Of a stretch of 64,000 nt of DNA, positions 34,007-45,291 are shown in pieces. The notes beneath the pieces are model-generated. The model was not told the DNA's origin and ran no database searches. It saw nothing but the letters and a program-made list of their open reading frames with translations. A program made the position numbers and the translations under genes. Source of the stretch: Bidens hawaiensis. Taxonomy: Eukaryota; Streptophyta; Magnoliopsida; Asterales; Asteraceae. The stretch lies in the NCBI GenBank assembly GCA_021521415.1, contig JAIQDT010000001.1:992001-1056000 (forward strand). The letters are read 5' to 3'. Numbering within the stretch: the first letter of the stretch is position 1; every line of letters starts with the position of its first letter.

Positions 34007-36604
34007 TGTCACACCCTCAAAATCCACTAATGGAGTTTTACCGTCAGAGGGTGTGAACTAACAGGATCGGATTCATTAGTTATAATCAAACCATAAAAAC
34101 GTTTATGAGTAATTAAATGCGGAAACGTAAAAACCATAAAATAAATGTTGCGTCACGCAGGACAACTTAAACCCAATGATAACAGTTTTAAATAGTTTGC
34201 ATAAACAAAAGCGTTTCAGATAATGCATGATCCTATACCGCGCGCCCGCCTCGGCTACCTGAGAATAACATACTAAAAGTGTCAACACAAGGTTGGTGAG
34301 TTCACAAGTTTAAATAAAATAAAGCGTTTAGCGTTTGCGTTCAGCGTTTTGCGTTTAGCGTTTTGAGTTCAGCGTTTTGCGTTACCAGATAGTGTTAAAT
34401 CAATTATATATCGATAGGTAGCTAGCCTATACAACAAGTATTACTAAGTGTTCGACACCGAAGCTGACTGTTTATCAAGTGCCTTGTCACCAGGTCATCC
34501 AGACCATGGTACGTGTTAGCCAAAATTACACCCGCTCGACCTCCAGTCGAGTTTAGCGTTGGGTGGGGTTTGTAAAACCCAGTAGTACTACTCAACAGTG
34601 ACTCGCTATTCCAAATATTAACCGGTTCGATGTGTAGGACTTCAAATGTTTCGTTTGCCACTTAGCCTTTACAAGTGATATATAATTTACTAACAAAATC
34701 TTAAATGCGTTTATCAGAGTATGTTATCTCCCCCAAGTGAAAAGCGTTTAAAACAGCTTAAAGGGGTAAGTGAAACTCACTGTTTGCGAAGAATTCCCAA
34801 AATAAATCACCAAGTGATGCGCGTCACAGAAAAACTCTCTCTAGCGTTCTAAAACAACAAGGAGATTTTCTAAGTATCGGAACTAATATCGAGTCTCTAG
34901 ACCCAGCACATAATTCCTAATCACAAGATACGTTTTGTGTTTGTTTATGAATCGTGTGTGACTTAACGAGTACATTTGTGATACGATACGTGTGTGAGCA
35001 ATTATTTACGTGCCATGTATTAATAATGTACATCACTAGCAATTACTTCCCGTAAGGGCAATTTGGTCACCCATAACAATTAACTAGCAATTATTCCCCG
35101 CAAGGGCAATTTGGTCAAAACACGACAACTATTTAGCAAGTATTCCCCGCAGGGGCAAATTGGTCAAAACATAACAATTAACTAGCAATTATCATGTTTC
35201 ATACATTTTCACAAAATTCAGCAGCTAGTTTCACCGAGACAGAAATTCTACTTGAAAGATTGTACTAAAGCATCTCAATTAATTTACCAAAAATCATCAC
35301 TAAAGCATGCATTTTTTAGGTTTCCAGAACATATTTTATTTTATTTTTATTCCACATAGATTTCTCATAATGATCAAAACACTACAGAAAGCTCATAACA
35401 GTCAAACTCATGCGCAATAGAATGTTATTTGAAATTCCCGTTAAATGAAAAATCCAACAAATGCAAGACCACATGGGTTAGGTTCCTAACTCGATAAGTC
35501 AACCTCCAGAAGTGGAACCAACCTAATTGGTCTCGTAGTTCATGAGATATAACATTTACAAAACAACCAAACAGCAGGTCTAACAACTCAGCTTTGCACA
35601 ACGTTTTTGTAAAATCATAAAGGTTAACTTTTACAATTCCAAAAATTGCAAATTTACATTCTTTAGAAACTAGACTCAACCTAGTTTACTGTAGTATCAA
35701 TTATCTCAACCATTTTCACATTTACACCCCATTACAGTCAATTGAACATCAACAACACAATCTGTCCAGAAACTGTTTTCATCCAAACTCAACATATTAA
35801 CTATCTATGGACCACAAATCATTCATATAACATTCTAGACACTATAACCACTATCCATGCATATCAATTACACCATACACACATGGTTAGGGTTTTATTT
35901 GATCTCAAACTCAAAGACACAACAATTAACATGCAATAGCACCAATACTAGCTGTCAATTCAACAATCAATACATCTTTCAATCAAAACAAGACACATGA
36001 ACACCATCACATATAAAAATCAGACCTAGGGTTTATAATTAACCCATTAAAATCGAAATTAAGCATAGAGGATGCATAGGATAGTTGTTTATACCTTCCT
36101 AACACCTTAATCTTCAATCAAACTTGAACAATCTTGATTGTATGTGTGTATATGAGGCCGATCGCAAGGGGGGGGGGGGGGGGGGGCTTAGAGCTGCCGT
36201 CGGGTTTGGGGGGGAGAGAAAGAGTGTTAGGGTTTTAGTTTATGTTATTATTTATAATAACATGTTACACTTTAGTCCCTCAACTTCCAAATGTTACTTT
36301 TCTAGCTTAAATAACTAGTTCTAGCACATTGAGTTAACGTTTATACCATGTTATCACATAACACATAAGTCTAACACATAATTATTGTTTTAAACGTTTT
36401 TCGTTTATTCACCAATCGTTTGCGTCAACTCGTTTGCGTTTCGGTGTAATTCCCGAAAGACTACACATGTAGTAAGTGTTAAGCGTCATTTAAACCCTAG
36501 TTTAAATGTAATGAGGTGTGCGTTATAGATTCAGTGATCTTTAAGTTTGAATTGACGGAGTTAACGAAGTTAACGGAGTTAACCTGAAATTGACGATTGT
36601 CACA
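34007..36604 (-). repeat. Gypsy 5' LTR
   Basis: 2,598 bp, TGTCACACCC...GTCACA on the plus strand. It matches the 3' LTR throughout, with scattered substitutions, a longer poly-G run (36168-36186) and a short deletion near 36380. As the right-hand LTR of a minus-strand element it would drive transcription. Confidence 0.95.
36249..36256 (-). promoter_or_regulatory. Probable TATA box in the Gypsy 5' LTR
   Basis: TATAAATA on the minus strand, followed downstream by 'aaaccctaacactc' and a pyrimidine-rich stretch, a common plant transcription-start context. The same site exists in the 3' LTR at 27746-27753. It is the best candidate, not proven. Confidence 0.4.
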
Positions 36605-37304
36605 CTTTCTTTGGTTGTCATTGAGTTTTCAAATGAAATTCAAAAATGTAAAGGCTTTAATCCTCGGTCGTATTTTAGTACAATCATACTGAAAAAAGAC
36701 AGGTTGAACATCTGTCGATGTTGATTTTCTCAGTCGCTAATTCGATAGTGATATGAAATCACCGTTTGAATCCGTGTTCAGCAGTATATATGCACAAATA
36801 AACACATTATCACAAATTGTTACACTTACCATTCCAACTTTCAACATATCTATATACTCATATAAAATTAACATATCTATATACTCATATAAAATTACCT
36901 TTAAAGAAATTTTTCGTTTGTTTCGTTGGTGTGGGTGTCTTATTGAAAATTGACACACATGCAGAATTAGCCAATCTCGTATTCGGTGAAAAACTTTTTC
37001 TTGGTGTCTTCAAAGTACGACCATCAACATTTTCCGAACTTAGCTCAAATGACACAGATGTAAAACTATCATAACTTTAAATAAATATAAAACAATAAAT
37101 ATTCAAAATAATTTTAGACGAATAATTTACCTTCTTTTCTGACATTAACTTGCTTCTTTTTATTCAACTCATCTGGAATGTTAAACGATAAAAAATAAAT
37201 TATGAAAAATTTTAATTACATAACCATGAATAATTATTAATAAGGGAATTATGATGTTTATCTTTTCTACTTCTTTTATGTATTGTAGATCCGTCGGATT
37301 CCAT
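36605..37304 (-). pseudogene. Plant-mobile-domain/Ulp1-associated-type pseudogene, 5' exons
   Basis: Minus-strand exons with splice-like borders. Exon 1 starts at 37304 with MESDGSTIHKRSRKDK. Exon 2 is 37131-37172 (ELNKKKQVNVRKE, CAG acceptor, GTAAAT donor). Exon 3 is 36899-37065 (FTSVSFELSSENVDGRT, SPNTRLANSACVSIFNKTPT, ending before GTAATT). Exon 4 starts at 36688 after a TTTTTTCAG acceptor with YDCTKIRPRIKAFTFLNF. An in-frame TGA lies at 36629-36631. Exon 4 is split by the Gypsy element and resumes at 25499. The basic, low-complexity N terminus followed by the domain seen at 25094-25504 fits transposon-associated plant gene families. Exon borders were judged by eye. Confidence 0.55.
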
Positions 37305-38208
37305 AGTCAAGTACCGTAGTAGCCAAAGTGTTCGTGTACTGAAAGAAACTTGTATTCAACGCAATTCAGGGGCTCCTCCTTAGTTTGTTAGCTTCTAAGA
37401 TCATTATTAGAAACACACATCAGTAACATATGTAAGTCAACCAACTAAAGTTAACTAGTTTTAAAAAAACATAATGTTTATTTTCCAAAACAAAACAAAA
37501 TCATTAAGTAACACTATATCACCAACACAGTAAAAACACAATAATCAAACACTAGCTCAAAATTAAAACTGTCGACAAGACGCGTGGATTGGGTGTCTCA
37601 TATACAATTATAAATTAACTTAAACACCTTTACGCATCGCCATATCACACTTTATCTGGCTAATTGTACTTCTCGAATTCCTTTGCCATCCTAAACATCT
37701 CGATTGCAAATAATACAACACCGTTTCATTAAACGACATTAAATTGACAACCTTCAATAAGTAAATGCTGCAATCATTATGTTTCAATGTCTACCTTTTG
37801 ATTATTACTTCAATTCTTCTTCAGAGAAACTATGTTTGTTGAAGATAATTATCTTCACTTTACACTAATAATATGTTTGAGGAGGTTATTAATGATAACA
37901 ATGTTGAATTTGTCCCTTCAATTAAGTGATATAGATTTTTTTTAAAATGCCTAGATCATAGCCACAATGATAGCACATACTATACCAATTGGAGAGTTAA
38001 AAAATGGTGATTCTATTAATAATACACTAAATGGAAAAAAATTGCCCCTACGAAACACCAAGGAAAAAATAAAGTTAAGAAACACCATGGTTTTGTATGA
38101 TAATCTTAGCCATTACATTAGTTGATCTAATGGTCTATATTTATTTCTACCATTCATAGGAAACAATGTGTTTTTAACATAACCTTAACCTATATATATA
38201 TATATATA
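37305..38208. other. Non-coding stretch
   Basis: Possibly the promoter side of the split pseudogene (minus strand). No coding sequence. 38037-38170 has the phrase 'agccattacattagttgatctaatggtc', of the type often found near non-autonomous DNA transposon ends in plants. Confidence 0.3.
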
Positions 38209-38417
38209 TATAAGGGTTTGACCAAATACAAATGAAATTAACTTGCTAATTGTGAGAATAAAGTAGAGTAATTATATATACAAGTAGAGTAATTATGTAA
38301 TTACATCATAGAGTAATTATGAAATTACTCTACTCTATGATGTAATTACAAAATTTACTCTACTTGATTCTCACAATTAGCACGCTAATTTCATTTGAAC
38401 ATTAACTTTCCCTTATA
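38209..38417. mobile_element. 209-bp fold-back MITE-like element
   Basis: Ends are TATAAGGG and CCCTTATA. Long arms pair: 'caaatgaaatta.c.tgctaa' and 'ttgtgagaat.aagtagagtaa' on the left have near-exact complements at 38353-38397. An inner arm 'gtaattacatcatagagtaatt' pairs across the centre, with a 5-bp insertion on one side. The whole folds into one hairpin, with no coding sequence. The left end touches a TA microsatellite, so a TA target duplication cannot be distinguished. Confidence 0.6.
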
Positions 38418-38631
38418 AATACATGTAGAACACATTTCAATAAAAAATGGATTTTGTTTAAAAAAAATTAAAACTTTAATTGAATTATTTTTGAAAAATG
38501 GCTTCTAAATATGTTATATGTAAAAAGCTCTAAAGAGATTATGTAAAAATGTGTTTTCTACATGAAAAATGAAGAGTTTTGCATGTAAATTGAAGAGTTC
38601 CCCACTTTTTTGAGTTACCTTTTGAACCTGC

Positions 38632-38633
<2 letters not shown>

Positions 38634-38674
<41 letters not shown>
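38634..38674. repeat. (TA)n microsatellite
   Basis: About 40 bp of TA repeat. Confidence 0.95.
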
Positions 38675-38677
<3 letters not shown>

Positions 38678-39715
38678 AGGATCGATTAAACACTTATCAA
38701 TCTCGTAACCAACAAATGAGTGTTGACAAGATGGTTACGAAGGATGCTCGTGTCAAAACATAATGAACATCAAAAGCGGAATCAATGATATTCAAGGTGT
38801 TGCTAAATGAGCACAAATATAACAAACACACACAAGTCACTCAAATATTTCCATTAATATTATCTAAGAATACAATGAAGATCTATTTGGGTTTCTAGGT
38901 GGAATCTCAGGTATGAGGCTACTTTCCGTACGAAATATTCCATTTGCAAAGAAAGTTTGTCAGCATCAAATCACTCAATATTCGTTCATATTCTCTCATA
39001 AATGTGATCTAATTTTTTCTTAAATAGGCACACTTGACACCTTCTAGAAACCTTCACGATTGTTACAAAACATATTTAAACGTATTCAAAATGTTACAAG
39101 TGTAATAGGTCTTCGAGTAAGCTTTTATCTATGTCGAGCAAACCTTGTAAGCATAAGTGTGCGTGGAACAGTTCTCCGAGCAAGATTTAATTAATATATT
39201 TTCCTTTCTAAGGAAAATATTCTTCAAGCAGACTTCAATCTTCACGATAATATCAAAATTTGTTCGATAATATCCTACGAGCAAACATGTTCTTCTTGAT
39301 CTCTTCAACCTTTTGTCTTTAACTTATTTAAAGAAAGTGTGCTGGTGACACTGTAGCTTGCTCGTAGAAGTCCTTAGAATAATTCCATCATAACTTCCCT
39401 CAAGTGTGCTTGAGATCACTGTTTATTGAACCTTGATCGATTCACCAAATTACTTGGTTTTAGCTTGGTTAAGTCAAGGGGTTTGCTCTGAAGCAAACCT
39501 TGATCGATTGAAGAACAACCTTGCTTGATGAAGTGTAGTTTACTCAAACTAATACTTAGAAGAATTCCAGAAGATAACCTTGCTTGTAAGTAAGATACCT
39601 TGATTGAATAAGTTCTAGGCTTGCTCGAAGTGGCAAGTTTGCTCGGATTCCATGCTTAGCCATTTCTTGAGGAGGTTGAGAAGGTTTCAATATTCCTTTT
39701 TGAAATCTTGATCCC

Positions 39716-39716
<1 letters not shown>
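38675..39716. other. Unassigned stretch with recurrent 'cttgctcg' phrases
   Basis: No gene. The words 'ttgctcg', 'cgagcaa' and 'accttgatcga/accttgcttg' recur from 39110 to 39680, suggesting old internal duplication, possibly in a decayed LTR. No termini were found. Confidence 0.3.

Positions 39717-39759
<43 letters not shown>
39717..39759. repeat. (AC)n microsatellite
   Basis: About 43 bp of AC repeat, followed by a short TA run. Confidence 0.95.
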
Positions 39760-39761
<2 letters not shown>

Positions 39762-39766
<5 letters not shown>

Positions 39767-40168
39767 GCAGAACGTCAAACGAAAATTTTATTTTAACAGT
39801 TTAGCGAGGTTCGCTCCGTTAAAATATTGCAAAATGCTATTTCTTTTTTAGGATATGTATTAAATTAGTTAGAGAATTAAAGAAATAATAAACCAGAAAA
39901 AAAAATAACAAAAAAACCGAGCTTGGGAGAATCGAACCTGCGCCTGAGGCCGGTTCAACGCGTTTACATAAATGCACCAGCCAACTGGCTTGGTGTCTAA
40001 CCCGTGTATACGATTAAACATAAGTTATTTATACATATATTCAAATTATCCCTAAATCCGTATAACCCTAATCTAATCGATCCCAATTGAAAATCAGGTG
40101 CCCCCTGTCACTTGGAATTGATTACCCGTACAAAAAACGTTCAGTAATCTTATAAAAATTACCAAAAA
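39762..40168 (-). repeat. Family-Y-type LTR, left part (split by X solo LTR)
   Basis: Resembles part of the Y LTR at 20040-20450: a tRNA-like B-box motif (39926-39937 against 20191-20202), then 'aaccctaa' phrases, then 'ataa.aattacc' just before the X insertion point. The continuation after the X solo LTR ('attgatgg', 42469 onward) matches 'attgatgg' at 20447. The left end is lost at the AC microsatellite. Similarity is moderate. Confidence 0.45.
39926..39983 (-). other. tRNA-like pol III box pair
   Basis: On the minus strand an A-box-like TTGGCTGGTGCA (about 39973-39984) is followed 35 bp later by a B box GGTTCGATTCTC (39926-39937). No acceptor stem pairs, so this is a tRNA-derived relic rather than a tRNA gene. 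Confidence 0.45.
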
Positions 40169-40352
40169 TGTAACATCCCAAATTTCGAATAACAGTAATA
40201 ATGAATATTGACTCGTTATGACGGAAAAGATTTCTTGAGTTAATAAGTAAATAGTAAAATGATAAAAGGGAAAAGATATGTAGGCTAATTAAAAGGAAGT
40301 AATCATGGACCAAAAAGGAAAGATGGGCTTTAGGTCCATGGGCTTAAGGGAG

Positions 40353-40360
40353 TATAAATA
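40353..40360 (+). promoter_or_regulatory. TATA box of the family-X solo LTR
   Basis: TATAAATA followed by 'ccccttaaaccctaaatc'. It is conserved in position and context with copy 1 (18628-18635 on the other strand). Confidence 0.55.
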
Positions 40361-40954
40361 CCCCTTAAACCCTAAATCTTTCCATTTCCATCCATATTAT
40401 CCATCTTATTCTCCCTACACACCTTAAACACACACAACCCTTCCCTTTTCGGCCGCAAGAGAGAGAAGTGAGATCCAAGATCAAACGAGCCAAGATCTTT
40501 GATCTATCCTCTATATTCAAGCTAGTTACAAGATCCAAGTTCATAACCAAGCTAGTCGTGACCTAGCAAACGATTAAAGGTATGTGCTTGATCTTAAAGC
40601 TTATGTTTTTATGAACGAATGATCAGGAAACTTAAACATAGAATGAAATGAGTCTAGTTAATTCATAAAGTAGCAAACTTGATGCTTAAAATGGATGAAA
40701 TGGACTTATGGTTAAATACGGTTCATGAATGAAACCCTAGAACTAGCTTAAAGAACGTTTTAGGATTAAAGGTGCAATCTTTATGCCTAGGGTGAGGTTG
40801 GTTTCGAGGCCGTGATAGTAGTGGGCGTGAAACGGGTATGAATGATAATGATAAGGGATTAAAAGTTCATGATTTGAACCATAAAACGGTTAACTGGGCT
40901 AGGTGAAAGTTACAAAAATGGTAAGATGAGCTGAACACACCTCACCTGAGGGTT

Positions 40955-41115
40955 CTCGGCCAGAACTGGGGGTTCTCGGCCAACCCATGTTCTCGGCCAG
41001 GTACGAGATTTTGGTCGACCAAGGTTCTCGGTCAACCAAGGTTCTCGGTCAACTCAGGTTCTCGGTCAACCAAGGTTCTCGGCCATAGTTCTCTGCCAAA
41101 GAGTTCTCGGCCAGA
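40955..41115. repeat. GGTTCTCGGTCAACCAA minisatellite
   Basis: About nine head-to-tail units of 12-20 bp built on 'ggttctcgg(c/t)ca'. It occupies the same place in the X LTR as the TGTAATCGA array of copy 1, but with an unrelated unit. Confidence 0.8.
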
Positions 41116-41837
41116 TCTCTGTTAAGTTTTGGGCTTGAGTCCAGTTGGGACCCAAGTACCATAATAGACAGTGGGCTAAGACCATATCTAATATAGAGCA
41201 AACTAGCCCATTATCTTAAACTTACCAAGCAAGCCCAACTTAGAAAATAAATTAAAATCATAATGGAAAATGCGTTAGGATGGTTAATGTAAATAAAATT
41301 TTTCAGCTCGACCCCAGCCAGGGGCTCTGCCCCTTGGACCCTGCTAGGAGCTGCTGCCCCTAGAACCCCGCTGCCAGGGGCCCTGCCCCCGGACGCCCGT
41401 TCATTGCGGGTTATATAAAGATAGAAACACGATGCGAGTAGTAATAGCGAATTGATACGTGTAATTGATATACAGATAGTCGTGCACAGCTCAAGAAGGG
41501 AATAACTATTAACGGAGAACGTAACCGCATTCAGGTGAGTTTCTAGCCCCATTCCTTGTTATGTTTTTGGGGCTGTGTGCATACTCGATGTGATTAGTTA
41601 ATACACTTACCTTAAGTGGTAAGTGTATGCCTATTTATGATACATGTGATTGCTATGGAATAATGTTTGGTGGTACATGAACGATATTCGGATATTGCAT
41701 GTACTTTCAGGGGATAGTTAGAGGATGTGGTTGTTTATATATATGTTGTATGTATGTTATAGAAAATGAGTATGAAAGAAAGTATGTAAAATATATAAAC
41801 AAAAAGGAAGGTATGATATGAAGGAATTGACGGTAAA

Positions 41838-41995
41838 GTGTGGCAGACCCTAATAATATATGTGAAGAAGGGTGGCAGACCCTAATAATAACTGTGAAGG
41901 AGGGTGACAGACCCTAATAATATCTGTGAGGTTATAGGGCGAGAGGCTCTTTAAGGGTGGCAGACCCTAATAATATCTGTGAGGTTATAGGCTCT
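41838..41995. repeat. 'cagaccctaataatatctgtga' minisatellite
   Basis: Four to five units of roughly 35-55 bp, each with 'ggtggcagaccctaataata'. The reverse complement of this array is at 43681-43865 in X copy 3. Confidence 0.8.
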
Positions 41996-42454
41996 TTAAA
42001 ATGTAAAGTATGTATGTAAAGAAAGATAAAGTACGAGGTACGAAAGAAAGAAAGAAAGTATGAAAGTAAGAATGAGAGTATACACTTACGTATGTTTGAA
42101 AGAAAGTAAAGAAGGACAAGTATGTAAAATAAGAATGTATTGTATGTTGATTGTATTAACTAGAACTCACTCAGCGTAGCTGACTTTTAGTATGCACGCA
42201 GGTGAGTAGAATGAGGCAGTTAGCTTGAGGGGGACACGTGGCATGGTTGGATGAAGCTGGCATCGGAAGATTCTGTTATGATGTTTTATCACTATATTTT
42301 ATGTTATGTTTTATAAAGACAAATTATGGATGATTGTAACGAATGATTGACTATTTTACTTTCCGCGAAAGTTTTTAATTAACTCTAATTTAAAGAACTA
42401 TGTTTATGAGTAAATCCAACACCAAAGTACGGCTACCGGTAACGTGGCCTTACA

Positions 42455-43071
42455 AAAAATGAGTTGGAATTGATGGAGAATGAGATGATTTCGTGTTCGG
42501 CTAAGAACTTGAATCAAACTCGATTTAGTTGAGCTTCTGAGATGCGATTGTTATGGGGTGTTTCTTTGTGAAGTATTGACGAGTATGCAGAGGAATTTAA
42601 TTGAGTTTTGAACATGAATTTATAGGGTAACAAGGTTAGTTTAGGTCCGTGTTTTGTTTAATGCAGAATCGATCCAAATCGGTGAAATTAGCTGTCAGTT
42701 AATTGTTATTACCATAAATATCGATAGCGTGAACGTTGATGACTAATTGATGGAACCAAATCCCAGATTTCACAATTCAATTCAAAGACAAACAAGGGAA
42801 GGGGTTGCCAACAGGTTTGGGGAGGGAAGAGTATGGAATTGAGTTTGCAATTTGGTCTCTACTTTATTACTTGGTGATCAAAAGTTGCAAAAAGCAAAGT
42901 GTAAGGGACAAAATGCACATAATAGATACTCTAAATGCAAATAAATATAAAGAAAAATATTGTAACTAATAAGAATTCATCGTTTTTATTAATAACGAGA
43001 CTTGCATACAACGAGCACATTAAATGAATACCAATATTGAATCGAAAAATAGATGAATGTCACAGTTCCAA
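42455..43071 (-). repeat. Family-Y-type LTR, right part, ending GTCACA
   Basis: Continues the LTR interrupted at 40168. It ends 'gaatgtcaca' at 43071, followed by a pyrimidine-rich 'gttccaacctct' that could be the complement of a polypurine tract. By analogy with 21073, it would be the 3' LTR of a minus-strand element. The match to the 18650 copy weakens rightward. Confidence 0.4.
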
Positions 43072-43251
43072 CCTCTATTAATCAATCCTGAACGATCTGA
43101 TTCTTCAAGTCTACGACAAGACTCGTTTTCATCTTCTCAATATCAACCAATTCAAGAATTGTCCCCTTCAACAGAAGTAATATGCGGAATACTCGTAGCC
43201 AACGTTGTTAGGAATTAAATCCGTCATAAAGAAGTAACCGAACAGACACTC

Positions 43252-44310
43252 TGTATGGCCCCGATCCCAGTTTCCTACATTGGACTTGGACGTTGGATTT
43301 ACTCGTGAACACAGTTTTAGTTATCAGAGTGAATTAAAAATTTTCGCGGAATATAAAGCTTCAACCATTTATTACAAAATCATAAAATTTTTGTTTAAAA
43401 CATTCAAGGTGTCTTAACTTAAAACATAAATAAAACATCATGTCTTCATTCTTTGGATGTCAGCCACTCAGTCCACACCATGTGTCATCCTCAAGTCAGC
43501 TCCTTTAATCTATTTACCTGCGTGCATATTTAAAGTTAGCTATGCTGAGTGAGTTCTAGTTAATCAGGCAACATACATTTCATACACTTACTTACATACA
43601 CACATCTGAAGATACATATTATATACTTGATCTGTTTACGTTTCTTTCGTACATTCATACATTCATATATACCATCTCAGATATTAATAGGGTCTAGTCC
43701 CTTGTGTCTTAGATTTATTGGGGTCTGATCCGTTCTGTCTCAGATATTATTATGGTCTGGTCCCTTCTATATATGATATTATTAGGGTCTGGTCCCTTCT
43801 ATCTTAGATGTTGTTAGAGTCTGGTCCCTTCTATCTCAAATATTATTAGGGACTAATCCCTTTTTTTCATACAACCATACATACATTTCTTTACATATAC
43901 ATTTTATTTTATACTTTCGTACATAATCTTAACCTCATACATATATCATTCATATACATTCATATATCATACACTTACCACTTAAAGTAAGTGTACTAAC
44001 TAATCACATTGAGTATGCACACAATCCTGAAAGCATAACAAGGAAATGGGGCTAGAAACTCACATGTGTCCTGTTCCTTTCTGAGTTAACGGTAATACCC
44101 CTATGTAGTTGTGCCCTGCTAGTTGTGTAATAATTATATGTATCAATTAAGTACTTCTACTATATCATACGTCTAGGTTAGTGATACCCCTATCTAACGG
44201 GGGTCCGGGGACAGCACCCCTGGCAGCGGGGTTATAGGGGCGGCATCCCCTAGCAGGGTCCAAGGGGCAGAATCTCTGGCTAGGGGAGTTAACATTAGCA
44301 ATTGTTAACC
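43252..44310 (-). repeat. Family-X LTR copy 3 (truncated)
   Basis: Its left end 'tgtatggcc' is the reverse complement of the X terminus. Then follow 'gttggatttactc.t.aaca.agtt', 'aattaaaaa.tttcgcgga', 'cctgcgtgcata.t.aaagt', the 'gtctggtcccttctat' array, the 'aagtgta.taact...cacat.gagtatgcacac' block, and the GC-rich 'ggggcag' block (44200-44290), all colinear with copy 2 in reverse. It is truncated near 44310, where family-Y sequence starts. Confidence 0.7.
43681..43865. repeat. 'agatattattagggtctggtcccttctatc' minisatellite
   Basis: Five units of about 36 bp. It is the reverse-complement counterpart of the array at 41838-41995. Confidence 0.8.
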
Positions 44311-44936
44311 CTGTGTGCTATTAATTATATTCCTAACTTGCTACTTGTTAATTGTTTATTTAAACGCATTCGGAGAGGTCCATATATTCACATATTAGTA
44401 GCCGGCGTCCGATCGCATGACAATGGTTTCACTGACAACTCAATTATGGTAACCAACGCCCGATTCGCATGGAAACAATTTATCCCACTCATCATTATTT
44501 TCTTACCAAATTACATGCTTTGGCGTAATTGTATACTGCATAAAGGACAATTTGCTTAATTTTCTTTTCTCATGTTATATTGTATTGAATTAACTGGTGT
44601 TTTACTCACTCAACCTAGCGTTGACAAAATATATCTATTTTATACGCATATACAGGTTATAGAATGAATTTTATGCAAGCTTTTGAAAGAGATTTAGATG
44701 TTGCTTTAAGTTAGAAAAATATTAAAAAGACACAACTTATCAAGACTTAGATTTGAATTTAATTGTTTTTGTTTAATGAGTTGTACTTTGTTATTTGAAC
44801 ATGTTTGAATATTTTATTGAATTTAATAGATATTGTCATTTTTAAATTATTGCATGATAGTACCTTGAGAGCTGTGAACAATCAATTCGCGCCCTAACAT
44901 TTCCGCCTTAGGTTGGGATGTGACGTCAACAAACAA
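44311..44936 (+). repeat. Family-Y LTR end fragment
   Basis: The reverse complement of 18650-19240 in ordered phrases: 'ggttgggatgtgac' terminus, 'gcggaaatgt.agggcg', 'cacagctc.caaggta.tatcatgcaat', 'ttgtcaacg', 'gtgaaaccatt', 'ggacctctccgaatgcg'. The orientation is opposite to the 18650 copy. The left part is lost at the X copy 3 junction. Confidence 0.65.
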
Positions 44937-45291
44937 TTTGATATGATCAATTTCCTTGATTATCCCGTAAATTAAGGATTTAATTATGGTATGGCGGTGG
45001 AGATCGATGCTAGTGACGGTGGGAAGGAGGGAAAATTTTGGTTTAATTGCAATTATGTCCTTGGTCTTTATATGTAGGTGCAAAAGTGGATAAATTGTAA
45101 GTTTAGGGTGCCAATTGGGTTTTAAACTCAAAGTTATTTACAAATTTAACATACTATACTTGATTAATAGTTAAATTAAACAATTAATTGAAATAGAAAT
45201 ACTAATAAATGTGAGACTATATTGATTGAATTACCCGAATACGAACCGGGTCGGGTAACAATTACAAATACAAGAAAAATGAAAAAAAAAT
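44937..45291. repeat. Possible LTR tail ending GTTACA
   Basis: Ends 'aatgaaatgttaca' at 45291. Its general run (taaataaaatt..., 'cgaaccgggtcgggta', terminus GTTACA) is like the tail of the 10033-13832 block. No matching start or TSD. Confidence 0.25.

Larger units (their letters stand above)
25505..36604 (-). mobile_element. Complete Ty3/Gypsy chromovirus-type LTR retrotransposon (Tekay/Del-like)
   Basis: The 11,100-bp element has two LTRs (25505-28116 and 34007-36604) and a perfect 5-bp target-site duplication CTTTC (25500-25504, 36605-36609). A PBS complementary to initiator-Met tRNA lies next to the right LTR and a PPT next to the left LTR, so it reads right to left. Gene order is extra ORF, gag, protease, RT, RNase H, integrase with a chromodomain-like tail: Gypsy order. 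Long LTRs and the C-terminal domain suggest the Tekay/Del clade. LTRs differ at roughly 35 positions plus a few indels by eye (about 1.3-1.5%). Coding capacity is lost through stops at 33725, 31964, 30331 and 29593, a frameshift near 31155, and an integrase deletion. Confidence 0.95.
40169..42454 (+). repeat. Family-X solo LTR (copy 2), TSD AAAAA
   Basis: 2,286 bp from TGTAACATCCC to GGCCTTACA, flanked by AAAAA on both sides (40164-40168, 42455-42459). No PBS, PPT or coding sequence, hence a solo LTR. It contains a TATA box, a 'ggttctcgg(t/c)caa' array (40955-41115), a GC-rich 'ccaggggc/ctgcccc' block (41310-41400), and a 'gaccctaataatatctgtgagg' array (41838-41990). Related copies lie at 15640-18649 and 43252-44310, both on the minus strand. 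The TSD is low-complexity, so its support is weaker than its length suggests. Confidence 0.75.
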
